Source: Syntrophotalea acetylenica
GTDB lineage: Bacteria; Desulfobacterota; Desulfuromonadia; Desulfuromonadales; Syntrophotaleaceae
Reading direction: 5' to 3'
NCBI RefSeq assembly: GCF_001888165.1
Contig: NZ_CP015455.1
Span: 248,001 to 312,000 of the forward strand
Length of the DNA: 64,000 nt
Of the stretch, positions 27,608-36,527 are shown piece after piece. The first letter of the stretch is position 1; the number at the start of each line of letters is the position of its first letter. The translations under genes and the position numbers were made by a program. The notes beneath the pieces are model-generated. The model worked only from the letters and a program-made list of their open reading frames with translations. It did not search any database and had not been told where the DNA came from.

Positions 27608-28774
27608 ATGAAAGAACCGTTGCAAGTATCGGAATCCGAAAAATGGCATTTCGAACAGGGTCCTGTCCGGCCTCCGAGCGAGGCCCGCAGCCTGCTGCTG
27701 CGTGTCAGCCGGCACTGTCCATGGAACCGCTGTACCTTCTGTCCTCTTTACAAGGGGAAAGCGTTTTCCCTGCGTTCCGTGGAGGACATCCGCCGGGACA
27801 TCGATGTCGTCGCCCGGCATCTCGACACGCTGCGGGAGCGTCTGGCCGGGGACAGACTGGATGCTTCCGTGCTTGCGTTATGGCGGGATCACCTTCCCGC
27901 CGCGGAAAGGGCGCCTTTCTGGGCTGCGGCACTCTGGCTGAGCGGCGGTTTAGAGTCGGTATTTCTGCAGGATGCCGACGGTCTGATCGCCGGCCCGGTG
28001 CAGTTGCGGGCGATCCTCGATCATCTGCGCAAAACCTTCCCCTGGCCCTTTCGCGTTACCGCTTACGCGCGCTCCAAAACGGTATTACGTTATCGCCCGG
28101 AAGACCTTTTAGCCCTGCGCCAGGCAGGCTTGTCGCGCCTGCACATCGGCCTGGAGTCGGGCTGTGACACCGTGCTGCGGCAGGTATGCAAAGGCGCCAG
28201 CCGTGCTGAGCATATCATGGCCGGCCGGCGGGTCCGGCAGGCTGGCATCGAGCTGTCCGCCTATGTCATGCCGGGTCTGGGAGGCAGAAACCTGTCGGAA
28301 CGCCATGCCCGGGATTCCGCAAGCGCCCTGTGTGCCATCGATCCGGAATTTATCCGTCTGCGCACCCTGGCCATCCCCGGCGGCGTGCCCCTGGCGCAGG
28401 AATGGCTTAGCGGCCGCTTTGAACTGTGTGACAGCCGGGAGCTGGCTCGGGAATTGCTGTTGTTTCTGCAGTCGCTCGATGCGGCCCACGGCGAACTGGT
28501 CAGCGACCATGCGCTGAACCTGTTCGAAGATCTGTCGGGCCGGCTGCCCAAGGATCTGCCACGGCTGCGGAGCATGGTTGAGGCGTTTCTTGTCCTGCCC
28601 GACGAGCGGCGTTGCCTGTATCTTGTCGGCCGCCGCGGCGGCGTGCTGCGTGGCCTGGCGGATCTGCAGGATCCCGGCAGGCAGGCGGCGGCCGCGGCGA
28701 TCTGCCGGAAACTGGGCGCCACGCCGGACAATGTCGAGGAGATCTGCAGGCTGTTGATGCAGCGTTTGATCTGA
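27608..28774 (+). CDS. Radical SAM protein with a CX4CX2C cluster motif
   Basis: A 388-residue B12-independent radical SAM protein. The cluster motif near residue 35 reads CPWNRCTFC, that is CX4CX2C, instead of the usual CX3CX2C. Downstream it has an Elp3/HemN-like barrel: LSRLHIGLESGCDTVLRQVCKG, ELSAYVMPGLGG, and FIRLRTLAIPGG. A Leu/Arg-rich tail with HGELVSDHALNL follows. The ATG at 27608 follows GAGGTGG; the much longer upstream frame overlaps atpG and the ferritin gene and is rejected. Substrate unknown; ogt lies downstream on the same strand. Confidence 0.85.
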   Translation: MKEPLQVSESEKWHFEQGPVRPPSEARSLLLRVSRHCPWNRCTFCPLYKGKAFSLRSVEDIRRDIDVVARHLDTLRERLAGDRLDASVLALWRDHLPAAERAPFWAAALWLSGGLESVFLQDADGLIAGPVQLRAILDHLRKTFPWPFRVTAYARSKTVLRYRPEDLLALRQAGLSRLHIGLESGCDTVLRQVCKGASRAEHIMAGRRVRQAGIELSAYVMPGLGGRNLSERHARDSASALCAIDPEFIRLRTLAIPGGVPLAQEWLSGRFELCDSRELARELLLFLQSLDAAHGELVSDHALNLFEDLSGRLPKDLPRLRSMVEAFLVLPDERRCLYLVGRRGGVLRGLADLQDPGRQAAAAAICRKLGATPDNVEEICRLLMQRLI

Positions 28775-28833
28775 ATCGTCGCCTGGCCAGGGAGCAGCCG
28801 GCGAACTTGTCGTCAAGGAAAGGGTGTCGACTT

Positions 28834-29334
28834 ATGACTCATACCTGTACCATCGATACGCCGTTGGGACCCATGCTGGCGGCTGCCAAAGGCGGCAAGC
28901 TAGCGGTGCTGAATTTTCTCGGCCAGAAACACTTTGCAGCCGGCATGAATGATTGGTTGAAGCAGCCCGATGATCCCGTGCTGGTTGCTCTGCGGGCATG
29001 GCTCCAGGGCTATTTTTGCGGAGCGGCAACTGTCCCCGATGTTCCCCTCGATCCCGGAGGAACGCCCTTTCAGAAGACGGTATGGAGCATTTTGTTGCGA
29101 ATACCCCGAGGAGCTACCACCAGTTACGGCGAAATCGCACGGGAAGTTGCCGAAAAAACCGGGATAGCCGCAATGTCGGCACAGGCAGTGGGTGGCGCGG
29201 TGGGACGCAATCCGATAGCTATCCTGATTCCCTGTCACCGGGTACTCGGCGCCGACGGCAGCCTCACCGGCTATGCGGGAGGGCTGGACAAAAAGCGGGC
29301 ACTGCTGGCATTGGAAGGAATCACCGTGCCTTGA
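28834..29334 (+). CDS. ogt: Methylated-DNA--protein-cysteine methyltransferase (Ogt)
   Basis: A 166-residue suicide repair protein that removes O6-alkyl groups from guanine. The acceptor cysteine lies in the intact ILIPCHRVLG motif, preceded by GTPFQKTVWSILLRIPRGATTSYGEIA and AVGGAVGRNP. The closing GYAGGLDKKRALLALEG is typical. The ATG is preceded by AAAGGG. Its last 14 bases overlap the end of the convergent RND pump gene. Confidence 0.96.
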   Translation: MTHTCTIDTPLGPMLAAAKGGKLAVLNFLGQKHFAAGMNDWLKQPDDPVLVALRAWLQGYFCGAATVPDVPLDPGGTPFQKTVWSILLRIPRGATTSYGEIAREVAEKTGIAAMSAQAVGGAVGRNPIAILIPCHRVLGADGSLTGYAGGLDKKRALLALEGITVP

Positions 29335-32300
29335 AACCCACCCTGAAGAACAGGCTGTAGAGCACCGGCACCACGCCGAGGGTCAGTGCGGTGGCGAACA
29401 GCAGGCCGAAAATAATGGCGATCGCCATCGGTTCCCACAAAGGGCCGCCGCCGAGCCACAAAGGCAGCAGGCCGCCGATGGTGGTGGCGGTGGTCAGCAA
29501 AATGGGCCGCAGCCGGCGCATGGCCGCTTCGATTACCGCGCGCTCTGGCGGCAGGCCGTTCTGCTCGATTTCAATGTCGATGCGATCGATAAGCACGATG
29601 GCGTTGTTGATAACGATGCCTGCCAGTGACACCACTCCCAGCAGGGTCATGAAGCCGAAATAGCTCCCCGTGAGCAGCAGGCCGGCGGTCACGCCGATCA
29701 TGCCCAGGGGGATGGTCAACAGGATGATCAGCGGGCGGCGCAGGGAGTTGAACTGTCCTACCAGTAAAAGCACCACCAGCAGACCGGTGATGGGCAGATT
29801 GACGTTGATCGATTCGTTGGCCTTGCCCGAGGTTTCCAGTTCACCACCCATTTCGTATTTGTAGCCGAAGGGCCAGCCGCGCTGTTCCTTCTTCAGCCAG
29901 TGGTCCAGTTGCCGGGCGATGGCGATGGCGTTGCCGTTCGTGTCAAGGCCGGCTTCAACGGTAACGGTACGGCGCCGGTCGCGGCGCAGGATCTTGGCCG
30001 GTTGCCAGGCGATTTCGATATCAGCCACCTGTTTCAGGGGCACGGACTGCCCGGTGCGCTGCACGTAGATGTTGTGGGTTTCGAGCTTGCCGAAATCCTG
30101 GCGGTCGGCGGCCGTGGAGCGCAGGGTGACCGGGATGACTTCATCTGCTTCGCGGTACTCGGTGGTGGTGATGCCGCTGAGAATGGTCTGCAGCGATACC
30201 GCCACATCGCGGCTGGTCAGACCGGCGCGCAGGGCGCGGGGCTGGTTGACGCGCACCACCAGTTTTTTGGTGCGGGCTCCCCAGTCGTCCGTGATGTTGA
30301 GGATGCCCGGCATGCCCGCGAGATGCGCCTTGACTTTGTCGGCAATGCCAAACAGTTCTTCGCTGTTTTTGCCGGACAGGCGGATTTCCACCGGGTTGTC
30401 CACCGGCGGACCGAGGTTCAGAGGCCGGATGCGCGGATTGAGGTCGGGAAAGCGGCTACGACAGAAGGCTTCCAGACGCGGCATGGCGCTGTCGAGGAGG
30501 TGGCGGCGGGAGGTGCCGTTGACAAGTACATAGGCATATTCCGGGCTGGGCGGTTCCGGCTTGTAGGGGAGCATGAAGCGCGGCGCCCCTTCACCGATAA
30601 AGGCGACCCAGTCGGTGATCCCTTCACCTCCGTTTCCGGACGCCAGATCGGCGCCCATGAAATCCTCGATCTGTTGCACCACCGCTTCGGTTCGTTTAAG
30701 CGGCGTGCCCATGGGCAGGCGCAGTTCGGCACAGAAGATGGCCTTGTCGCTGGGCGGGAAAAAAGTCTTGGGGACCAGCCGCATGCCGAGCATGGCAGCC
30801 ATGAACAGCACAACAATGCCGGCCACGCTCAGCCACCGGTGGCGCAGCAATGCCAGCAGTACGCCGTGATACCCGCGATAGAAACGGGACTGGAAATCAA
30901 CGGCGCCGGCCTTGCTGTCGGGATGCAGGAAATGGCTGCACAGCAGCGGGGTCATGGTCAGCGACAGTAGCCATGAGCAGAGCAGGGTGATGGTGACCAC
31001 TTTGAACAGGGGCGCCGTGTATTCGCCGGTGGAGGATTTGGCCAGAAAAATCGGCAGGAAGGCGGCCGCGGTGGTCAGCGACGAGGTCAGCAGGGGGATC
31101 TTGAGTTCCTGGGCCGAATCGATGGCCGCCTGCCGCGCCGGTTTGCCCTCCGCCATCTGCACCATGATCGATTCGCTCATGACGATGGCGTTGTCGACCA
31201 GCATGCCCAGGGCGATGATCAGGGATGCCAGTGACATCTGGTCGATGCCGATGTTGAAAAAACCCATCACCATCAGCGACATGATCATGGCCATGGGAAT
31301 CAGGCTCGATACCACCAGCCCGGTGCGCAGGCCGAGAAATACCAGCATCACCGTCAGCACGATGGCCATGGCCTGCAGCAGGTTGCCGGTAAATTCCGAG
31401 ACCTTGCGTTCGACGTGTTTTGGCTGGAAGGCCACCACATCGAAGCTGACGCCGATGGGGTAGGCCTCGTGAAAACGGTCGATGGCCTGCCGGACCTCCT
31501 CCCCGAGCTTGAGGATATCTCCTCCCTCGCGCAGGTGAAGGGCCAGGGTCAGTGCCGGCTGTCCTCTGTAGCGGACCTTGGCCTTCGGCGGGTCGATGTA
31601 GCCGCGGTGTATGCTGACGAGATCCTCCAGGTAGACCACGTCCCGGCTGCCCGGCACGTTGATGACAGTACGCCGCAGGTCTTCGACGGAATCGAAATTG
31701 CCCGTCGGTTCCAGCACGATCTGTTCCTTGTCGGTGAAGATTTCACCGCCGGGGATGATGATGTTGCGGGCTTCGAGGATGTTTTTCAGCAGCAGCGGCG
31801 ACAGCCCCAGTTCGGCCAGCCGGGCATTGTTGTACTCCACGAAAATGCGTTCCTGCTGGATTCCCTGGATGTCGACCTTGGCGATTTCGTCACTGAGCAG
31901 CAGTTCGTTTCGGCAGTCTTCGGCGATCTGTTTCAGCTGCGCATAGCTGAAATCCTGGCCGGTGATGGTGATAATGGTACCGAAAATATCGCCGAATTCG
32001 TCATTGACGAAAGGCCCCACCACTTCGTCGGGCAGATCCCCGGTGGCGCGCTGCACCTTCCGACGCAGATTGTCCCATATGGGACGCATGTTCTTGTAGC
32101 GTTCCAGGATGTTGACGAAGATGACCGAGACGCCTGGTTTCGATTCGCTGTCAATGTAGTCGATCTCGGGGATTTCCTGGATGACCTTCTCCAGCTTGTC
32201 GGTAACCAGCTGCTCCACCCGCTCGGGGCTGGCGCCGGGGAAATAGGTCAGCACCTGCGCGGTGCGCACCACGAACCCGGGATCCTCGTCCCGGGGCAGG

Positions 32301-32392
32301 GATTTGAAGGAGAACAACCCGGCCAGGGCCACCACCACCAGGGCGACGTAGGTGATGCGGGTTTTGTCGAGTGCCGCGCGCGTGATATTCAT
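29321..32392 (-). CDS. RND-family efflux pump (AcrB/MexB/HAE type), inner-membrane subunit
   Basis: A 1023-residue proton-driven transporter with the twelve-helix RND layout: helix 1 near residue 15, large periplasmic loop, central helices, second loop, last helices ending in SLFFRVG. The proton-relay motif LGMLVDNAIVMSESIM has one of the two Asp residues found in AcrB (VDNA rather than VDDA). GLRTGLVVSSLIPMAM and SSTGEYTAPLFKVVT are typical. It is the last gene of a marR-OMF-adaptor-pump operon and overlaps the adaptor by four bases. Confidence 0.94.
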   Translation of the reverse strand: MNITRAALDKTRITYVALVVVALAGLFSFKSLPRDEDPGFVVRTAQVLTYFPGASPERVEQLVTDKLEKVIQEIPEIDYIDSESKPGVSVIFVNILERYKNMRPIWDNLRRKVQRATGDLPDEVVGPFVNDEFGDIFGTIITITGQDFSYAQLKQIAEDCRNELLLSDEIAKVDIQGIQQERIFVEYNNARLAELGLSPLLLKNILEARNIIIPGGEIFTDKEQIVLEPTGNFDSVEDLRRTVINVPGSRDVVYLEDLVSIHRGYIDPPKAKVRYRGQPALTLALHLREGGDILKLGEEVRQAIDRFHEAYPIGVSFDVVAFQPKHVERKVSEFTGNLLQAMAIVLTVMLVFLGLRTGLVVSSLIPMAMIMSLMVMGFFNIGIDQMSLASLIIALGMLVDNAIVMSESIMVQMAEGKPARQAAIDSAQELKIPLLTSSLTTAAAFLPIFLAKSSTGEYTAPLFKVVTITLLCSWLLSLTMTPLLCSHFLHPDSKAGAVDFQSRFYRGYHGVLLALLRHRWLSVAGIVVLFMAAMLGMRLVPKTFFPPSDKAIFCAELRLPMGTPLKRTEAVVQQIEDFMGADLASGNGGEGITDWVAFIGEGAPRFMLPYKPEPPSPEYAYVLVNGTSRRHLLDSAMPRLEAFCRSRFPDLNPRIRPLNLGPPVDNPVEIRLSGKNSEELFGIADKVKAHLAGMPGILNITDDWGARTKKLVVRVNQPRALRAGLTSRDVAVSLQTILSGITTTEYREADEVIPVTLRSTAADRQDFGKLETHNIYVQRTGQSVPLKQVADIEIAWQPAKILRRDRRRTVTVEAGLDTNGNAIAIARQLDHWLKKEQRGWPFGYKYEMGGELETSGKANESINVNLPITGLLVVLLLVGQFNSLRRPLIILLTIPLGMIGVTAGLLLTGSYFGFMTLLGVVSLAGIVINNAIVLIDRIDIEIEQNGLPPERAVIEAAMRRLRPILLTTATTIGGLLPLWLGGGPLWEPMAIAIIFGLLFATALTLGVVPVLYSLFFRVGFKAR

Positions 32393-33492
32393 GGCGCGGG
32401 CTCCGGCTCCGTGAGCAGTTTGACCTGTTGGCCATCCTGAATCAGGGCGACGCCGGCGGTGACGATGCGGTTGCCGTCCTTCAGACCGGAGACGATCTCG
32501 AGCCCTTCCGCGGACAGTTCCCCGACCCTTACCGGTTGTCTGCGGACCCGGCCCAGATTTGCCCCCTCGACTTCAAGGATGAACACGAAGCGCCCGGCGC
32601 GATCCTCGCCAACCGCCTCGGGAGGGACGAGAAAACGGGTGCCGCCTTCGGTCCTCTGGCCGAAGCTGAAAGCGACTTCCGCTGCCATGCCCGGCCGAAT
32701 GGCCGGGTCGGCGCCGCTCAGGCGCACCGTGACGGGATAGGTGGTGGCGTAACTGGTGGCCGCCACGCCGACCTCGGTCACCTGCCCCTCGAAGACACGC
32801 TGCGGCAGGGCATCGAAGCGGATGGCTACCGCGTCGCCGCGCTCGATGCCGGCGATCAGGCTCTCCGGGATGGCGACACCGACCTCCGGTATGGCCCCGG
32901 CGGTGAGCAGCGCCACGATCTGGCCTGCCGCAACATTCTCACCGGCCTCGATCGGAACACTGGCGATGGCCCCGTTGACCGGCGCGGTGAGACGGGTATA
33001 GCGCAGCTGCGAGCGGGCCAGTTCCAGACGGGTCTCGCTTGCGCGTACCGCCGCGGTGGCCGATTCGCTGGCGGCACGGGCCGCATCGAGGTCGTTGCGG
33101 GAAGCATTGCGGTTTTCGTACAGGGCCCGCACCCGGGCATAGTTGGCTTCGGCGTTGCGTGCCTGGGCCAGGGTTCTGGCGAGAGCCGCCTGTGCCTCCT
33201 GTTTCTGCAGCTCGTAGTCGGTGGCGTCGAGGCGGGCGATGAGTTGTCCGGCCTGCACCCGGTCTCCGACTTTGACAAACAGGCCCTCGATGGCGCCGGG
33301 CACCCGGAAGGAAAGCCTGGACTCCTGGCCCGCTTTGGAAATGCCGGAAAACGAGCGCTGAATCTGTCCGCTGAAAGCCCTTACCGTCGCGCTGCGGACC
33401 GGACGCAGCGGGGGTGGCTGAGGCGGACCGTTGTCGTTGCAGGCCATGAGGCTGAGGATGATCGACAGAAAGGCAAGGTATCGGACGGGCAT
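32389..33492 (-). CDS. RND efflux periplasmic adaptor lipoprotein (MFP)
   Basis: A 367-residue adaptor. A lipoprotein signal ends in LSLMAC, so it is anchored in the inner membrane. The order barrel-sandwich (GLFVKVGDRVQAGQLIARLDATDYELQ), alpha-hairpin (AQARNAEANYARVRALYENRNASRNDLDAA), then LTAPVNGAIASVPIEAGENVAAGQ and a beta-barrel is standard. It bridges the pump to the outer-membrane factor. It overlaps the pump gene by four bases and follows the OMF gene by four bases. Confidence 0.94.
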   Translation of the reverse strand: MPVRYLAFLSIILSLMACNDNGPPQPPPLRPVRSATVRAFSGQIQRSFSGISKAGQESRLSFRVPGAIEGLFVKVGDRVQAGQLIARLDATDYELQKQEAQAALARTLAQARNAEANYARVRALYENRNASRNDLDAARAASESATAAVRASETRLELARSQLRYTRLTAPVNGAIASVPIEAGENVAAGQIVALLTAGAIPEVGVAIPESLIAGIERGDAVAIRFDALPQRVFEGQVTEVGVAATSYATTYPVTVRLSGADPAIRPGMAAEVAFSFGQRTEGGTRFLVPPEAVGEDRAGRFVFILEVEGANLGRVRRQPVRVGELSAEGLEIVSGLKDGNRIVTAGVALIQDGQQVKLLTEPEPAP

Positions 33493-33496
33493 GGCG

Positions 33497-35926
33497 TCAC
33501 TCCGGCAAGGTGGCCTGTTGCAGAAATTGTTCGAGGTGCCTGAACCAGTTTTCCCGGTCGTCGGCCCCGAGAAAAAAATCGAACTGGCCGATGGCGCGCT
33601 GTACGGCCATCAAATCGAGAAGAAAATCGTAAACGGCATTGGCGGCGGCCTGCTCGGCGACCAGGTCGGCATTCTGGGCGTCAAGCAGTTCAAGGATGGA
33701 GACCACCCCGCGCGAGTAGGCATCGGTCACCAGTTCCAGGTTTCGGGCCGCCGCTTCGGACCCCTCGCGGGACAGCCGGATACCGGTGTAGGAGGCCCGG
33801 CTGTTGTGCAGGGCGCTACGGATACGTTGCTCCATGCGGGCGGCGAGCGCCTTGCGTTCCAGTTCCAGCCCCTCGACCTGGCGTTCAGCCTGCACCAGGT
33901 CGGCAAAGCGGGTGCCGCCGGAAAACAGGGGCAGCGACAGGCGAATGCCGACGTTCCAGGAGGTGTCATCGGCTTCCGGGATGTTAACGGGAAGCAAACC
34001 CTTGAGGCGACTGAAGGGCGATTCAACGCCTTCGCCGGTTTCATCAAGCATGTGCGTGATTCCGGCCTGCAGGGACAGGTCCGGAACCCAGAACGATCGC
34101 CGGGCCGCAAGGCGGGCTCGTCTGCGGGCCGCTATGGCCGCATCCAGGCGTTGCAGCTCCGGGGAGGCTTTCAGGCCTTGCGCCACCATAAAATCGCGAA
34201 ATCTGGCGAATGCCGCCGGAGTGGCAAGCTGGGCGAACAGGCGCGGGTCGCTGACCAACAGCACCGGATCGTCCAGGCCCTGTTCGGATGTCGTGAAATT
34301 TTCTTCCAGGGGGCGCTGCAGGATGCGGTTGAGGGCGATTTTCGCTCGGGTACGCGCCACGTCGGCGTCGATGAGAGCCCTGCGGTCCCGTGCCAGCTGG
34401 CTTTCCCAGCGATAGACTTCGGCGGGACTGGAAAATCCGATTTCCCGTCGGGTACGGGCCAGTTCCAGGTTGGAGCGCGTCACGCGCAGATTGTTTCTCT
34501 GTACCGTCTGCAGGGTTTTGGCCCGCAGTACATCGAGGTATGCGGAGGCCGCCTCCTGGATGACATCGAGGCGCAACTGGCGCCGTTCTTCCTGCCGCGC
34601 CTGCTGCTGCTGTTTCTGGATATCGAGATTGGCCCAGGTGGATTCGGAGTAAAGATTCTGCCGCAGTTCCAGGGAAGCGCTCAGACTCTGCTCGGCCTGG
34701 GTGCCGAAGCTGGCGGCGGCGCGGTCCTGATCGATAAGGCTCCCGGTCGCCGATAGTTCCAGGTGCGGCAACAGTCCGGCGCGAGCCTTGCGGATGTCTT
34801 CACGGCCGGCGGCGACCTTGCGGTCGGCGGCGGCCAGGTCGAGGTTCACCGCTTCCGCTTCTTTTACCACCGTGTCCAGGGACCAGCGCCGCGTCGCTGT
34901 CAGCGGCTCGGCGAATAACTGTTCGGCTTCATTAAGTATGTTCCAGGCGGGGGAGAAGCCGATGGCGCGGGCCGTGGCCATATTGATGGCGAGGCGGTCC
35001 TCCAGGGAGGTGGTGGCCGGCAGGCTGGCAGCGTTCTCACCCAGCAAAATGCGCTGCATGTTCAGCGCGGTGCGGCGTGCCAGTCGCGCAAAATCGGTGG
35101 TCGGAGCCGCTCCCGCCAGTACCCCTTTGCAGACTTCTTCGTAACCCAGGTAGGAAAAGCTGGGCAGTCCGCGGGCGGAAAGCCCGGCGATCAGTTGGCG
35201 GAAGGATTCCTCCGCAAGCAGCAGAGGGGTGATGTAGACGGCCTCCGTTTCTTCAGGAAGGGCTGCCAGGGCAGCTTCCACCGCGCCGTTTACCGGGATG
35301 ACGCTCAGGGAGACGCTGGTTTCGGCCAGTTGCCGTTTGAGGTTGCGGGTGATCTCGGGAATAGCTTCATGGTAGGGACGATGAACAAGGATGGCCAGGT
35401 GCTGGAACGGCACCAGTTCGCGAAACAGGCGCAGGTCGCGTAACAGGGGGCTTGTGGTGGCGATGTAGTTGAAGTTGAAAACGCCGCTGCTGCCGTTGCT
35501 GGCCGGCAGTTGCTGGGCAGCGCGATCGACGGTCAGCGGCGCAAGGCAGGGTTTGGGCAACGGTCCGCGACGCGCCAGGTCCTGTCCCGCCAGAAGCCCG
35601 AGGGCGAGGATCATGTCGATGCTGTCGTCGGCCAGCAGTCGGTCGATGTTACGGTGCACGCCCTGCTGGCTCCAGTCGGCGGTCAACAGGGCGGTTTGCG
35701 GAAACCGGGTATGAAATTCGGCGCCGAGCAGATCGTTGATTTCGGCCTGAAACATTTCCAGAATGGCCTGGTTGCCTTGCCAGGGGCCATCCATGACCAC
35801 CCCGATGTTCACGGGCCGGGCGGCGCTGGTCACCGGTGAGGCCAGCAGGCATGTCAGAAGCAGCAGCAGGCCGGCAAGCCGGCGGCGAAGGTGCGGAAGC
35901 AGCGGCAAAAGATGGCGGCACATCAT
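33497..35926 (-). CDS. Outer-membrane efflux factor (TolC family) fused to a substrate-binding domain
   Basis: An 809-residue protein. After a signal peptide (LAGLLLLLTCLLASPVTSA), residues about 38-300 form an ABC-type substrate-binding domain (VNIGVVMDGPWQGNQAILEMFQAEI, MILALGLLAGQDLA, HLAILVHRPYHEAIPEI, AVYITPLLLAEESFRQLIAGL). A linker leads at about 340 to two OEP repeats of a TolC protein (AGLLPHLELSATGSL, TRSNLELARTRREIGFSSPAEVYRWESQLA, and later RNLELVTDAYSRGVVSILELLDAQN). Normal TolC proteins are about 450 residues and have no binding domain. The ATG at 35926 is chosen; a TTG at 35947 would add seven residues. Confidence 0.9.
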   Translation of the reverse strand: MMCRHLLPLLPHLRRRLAGLLLLLTCLLASPVTSAARPVNIGVVMDGPWQGNQAILEMFQAEINDLLGAEFHTRFPQTALLTADWSQQGVHRNIDRLLADDSIDMILALGLLAGQDLARRGPLPKPCLAPLTVDRAAQQLPASNGSSGVFNFNYIATTSPLLRDLRLFRELVPFQHLAILVHRPYHEAIPEITRNLKRQLAETSVSLSVIPVNGAVEAALAALPEETEAVYITPLLLAEESFRQLIAGLSARGLPSFSYLGYEEVCKGVLAGAAPTTDFARLARRTALNMQRILLGENAASLPATTSLEDRLAINMATARAIGFSPAWNILNEAEQLFAEPLTATRRWSLDTVVKEAEAVNLDLAAADRKVAAGREDIRKARAGLLPHLELSATGSLIDQDRAAASFGTQAEQSLSASLELRQNLYSESTWANLDIQKQQQQARQEERRQLRLDVIQEAASAYLDVLRAKTLQTVQRNNLRVTRSNLELARTRREIGFSSPAEVYRWESQLARDRRALIDADVARTRAKIALNRILQRPLEENFTTSEQGLDDPVLLVSDPRLFAQLATPAAFARFRDFMVAQGLKASPELQRLDAAIAARRRARLAARRSFWVPDLSLQAGITHMLDETGEGVESPFSRLKGLLPVNIPEADDTSWNVGIRLSLPLFSGGTRFADLVQAERQVEGLELERKALAARMEQRIRSALHNSRASYTGIRLSREGSEAAARNLELVTDAYSRGVVSILELLDAQNADLVAEQAAANAVYDFLLDLMAVQRAIGQFDFFLGADDRENWFRHLEQFLQQATLPE

Positions 35927-35972
35927 AAAGAGGCATCCTCGAAACAAAGCATCCGGTTCTGATCGGCCATGC

Positions 35973-36392
35973 TCAATGCAAAGCTTTTTCCATCAATAAT
36001 ACGAGTTGATCGAGTTCCGTTTCCGTCAGGGCTCTGGCCATGCCCCGGATGTATTCGCGGCAGGCTTCCTCATAGGCATTGGCCACCTGTTCTCCGGTGC
36101 GGGTAAGCTGGATGAAATAGACGCGGCGGTCGCTGGCGGACCGGGTCTTGGTGACGTAGCCCTGTTCGATGAGTTTGTTGACGATGCCGGTTACCGCCGG
36201 TTTGCTCAGACCCAGCGTTTTGGCCAGGCCGCTGCATGTCAGATCGTCGCTGTGGTTGATGGCATTGATATACTGGAACTGGGTCAGGTTGATTTCCCGC
36301 GCGCCGATTTTGCGCAGTTTCTGCACCTTGGCATTGACCAGCGCCCGGGAGACGACTTCGAAAATTTCCATGATGCGGTTCTGATGGTTCAT
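35973..36392 (-). CDS. MarR-family transcriptional regulator
   Basis: A 139-residue winged-helix dimer. The DNA-recognition region LTCSGLAKTLGLSKPAVTGIVNKLIEQGYVTKTRSASDRRVYFIQLT is classic MarR (helix-turn-helix plus wing with the DxR signature), flanked by dimerisation helices. It is the first gene of the efflux operon and probably represses it until a ligand binds. A strong promoter and an operator-like repeat lie just upstream, consistent with autorepression. Confidence 0.93.
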   Translation of the reverse strand: MNHQNRIMEIFEVVSRALVNAKVQKLRKIGAREINLTQFQYINAINHSDDLTCSGLAKTLGLSKPAVTGIVNKLIEQGYVTKTRSASDRRVYFIQLTRTGEQVANAYEEACREYIRGMARALTETELDQLVLLMEKALH

Positions 36393-36416
36393 GCGGGTAT
36401 GTCATCCGGCCTGATG

Positions 36417-36461
36417 GTTAGTTCGGTTAACAAAATATATGGTCTGCAACATTTCTGTCAA
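36417..36461 (-). promoter_or_regulatory. Sigma-70 promoter and putative MarR operator of the efflux operon
   Basis: On the minus strand TTGACA (36456-36461, a perfect -35) is followed after 16 bases by TATATT (36434-36439), a near-consensus -10. Immediately downstream lies GTTAACCGAACTAACC (36417-36432), an imperfect inverted repeat covering the expected start site. An 8-base palindrome CGTATACG lies upstream at 36464-36471. The layout fits a MarR-type regulator blocking its own promoter. Confidence 0.75.
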
Positions 36462-36527
36462 TTTCGTATACGCGAAAAAAGGGTCAGGCGGCGAAGCTTG
36501 TGGTCGCGAAGGTGGGAATGCGTCCGA

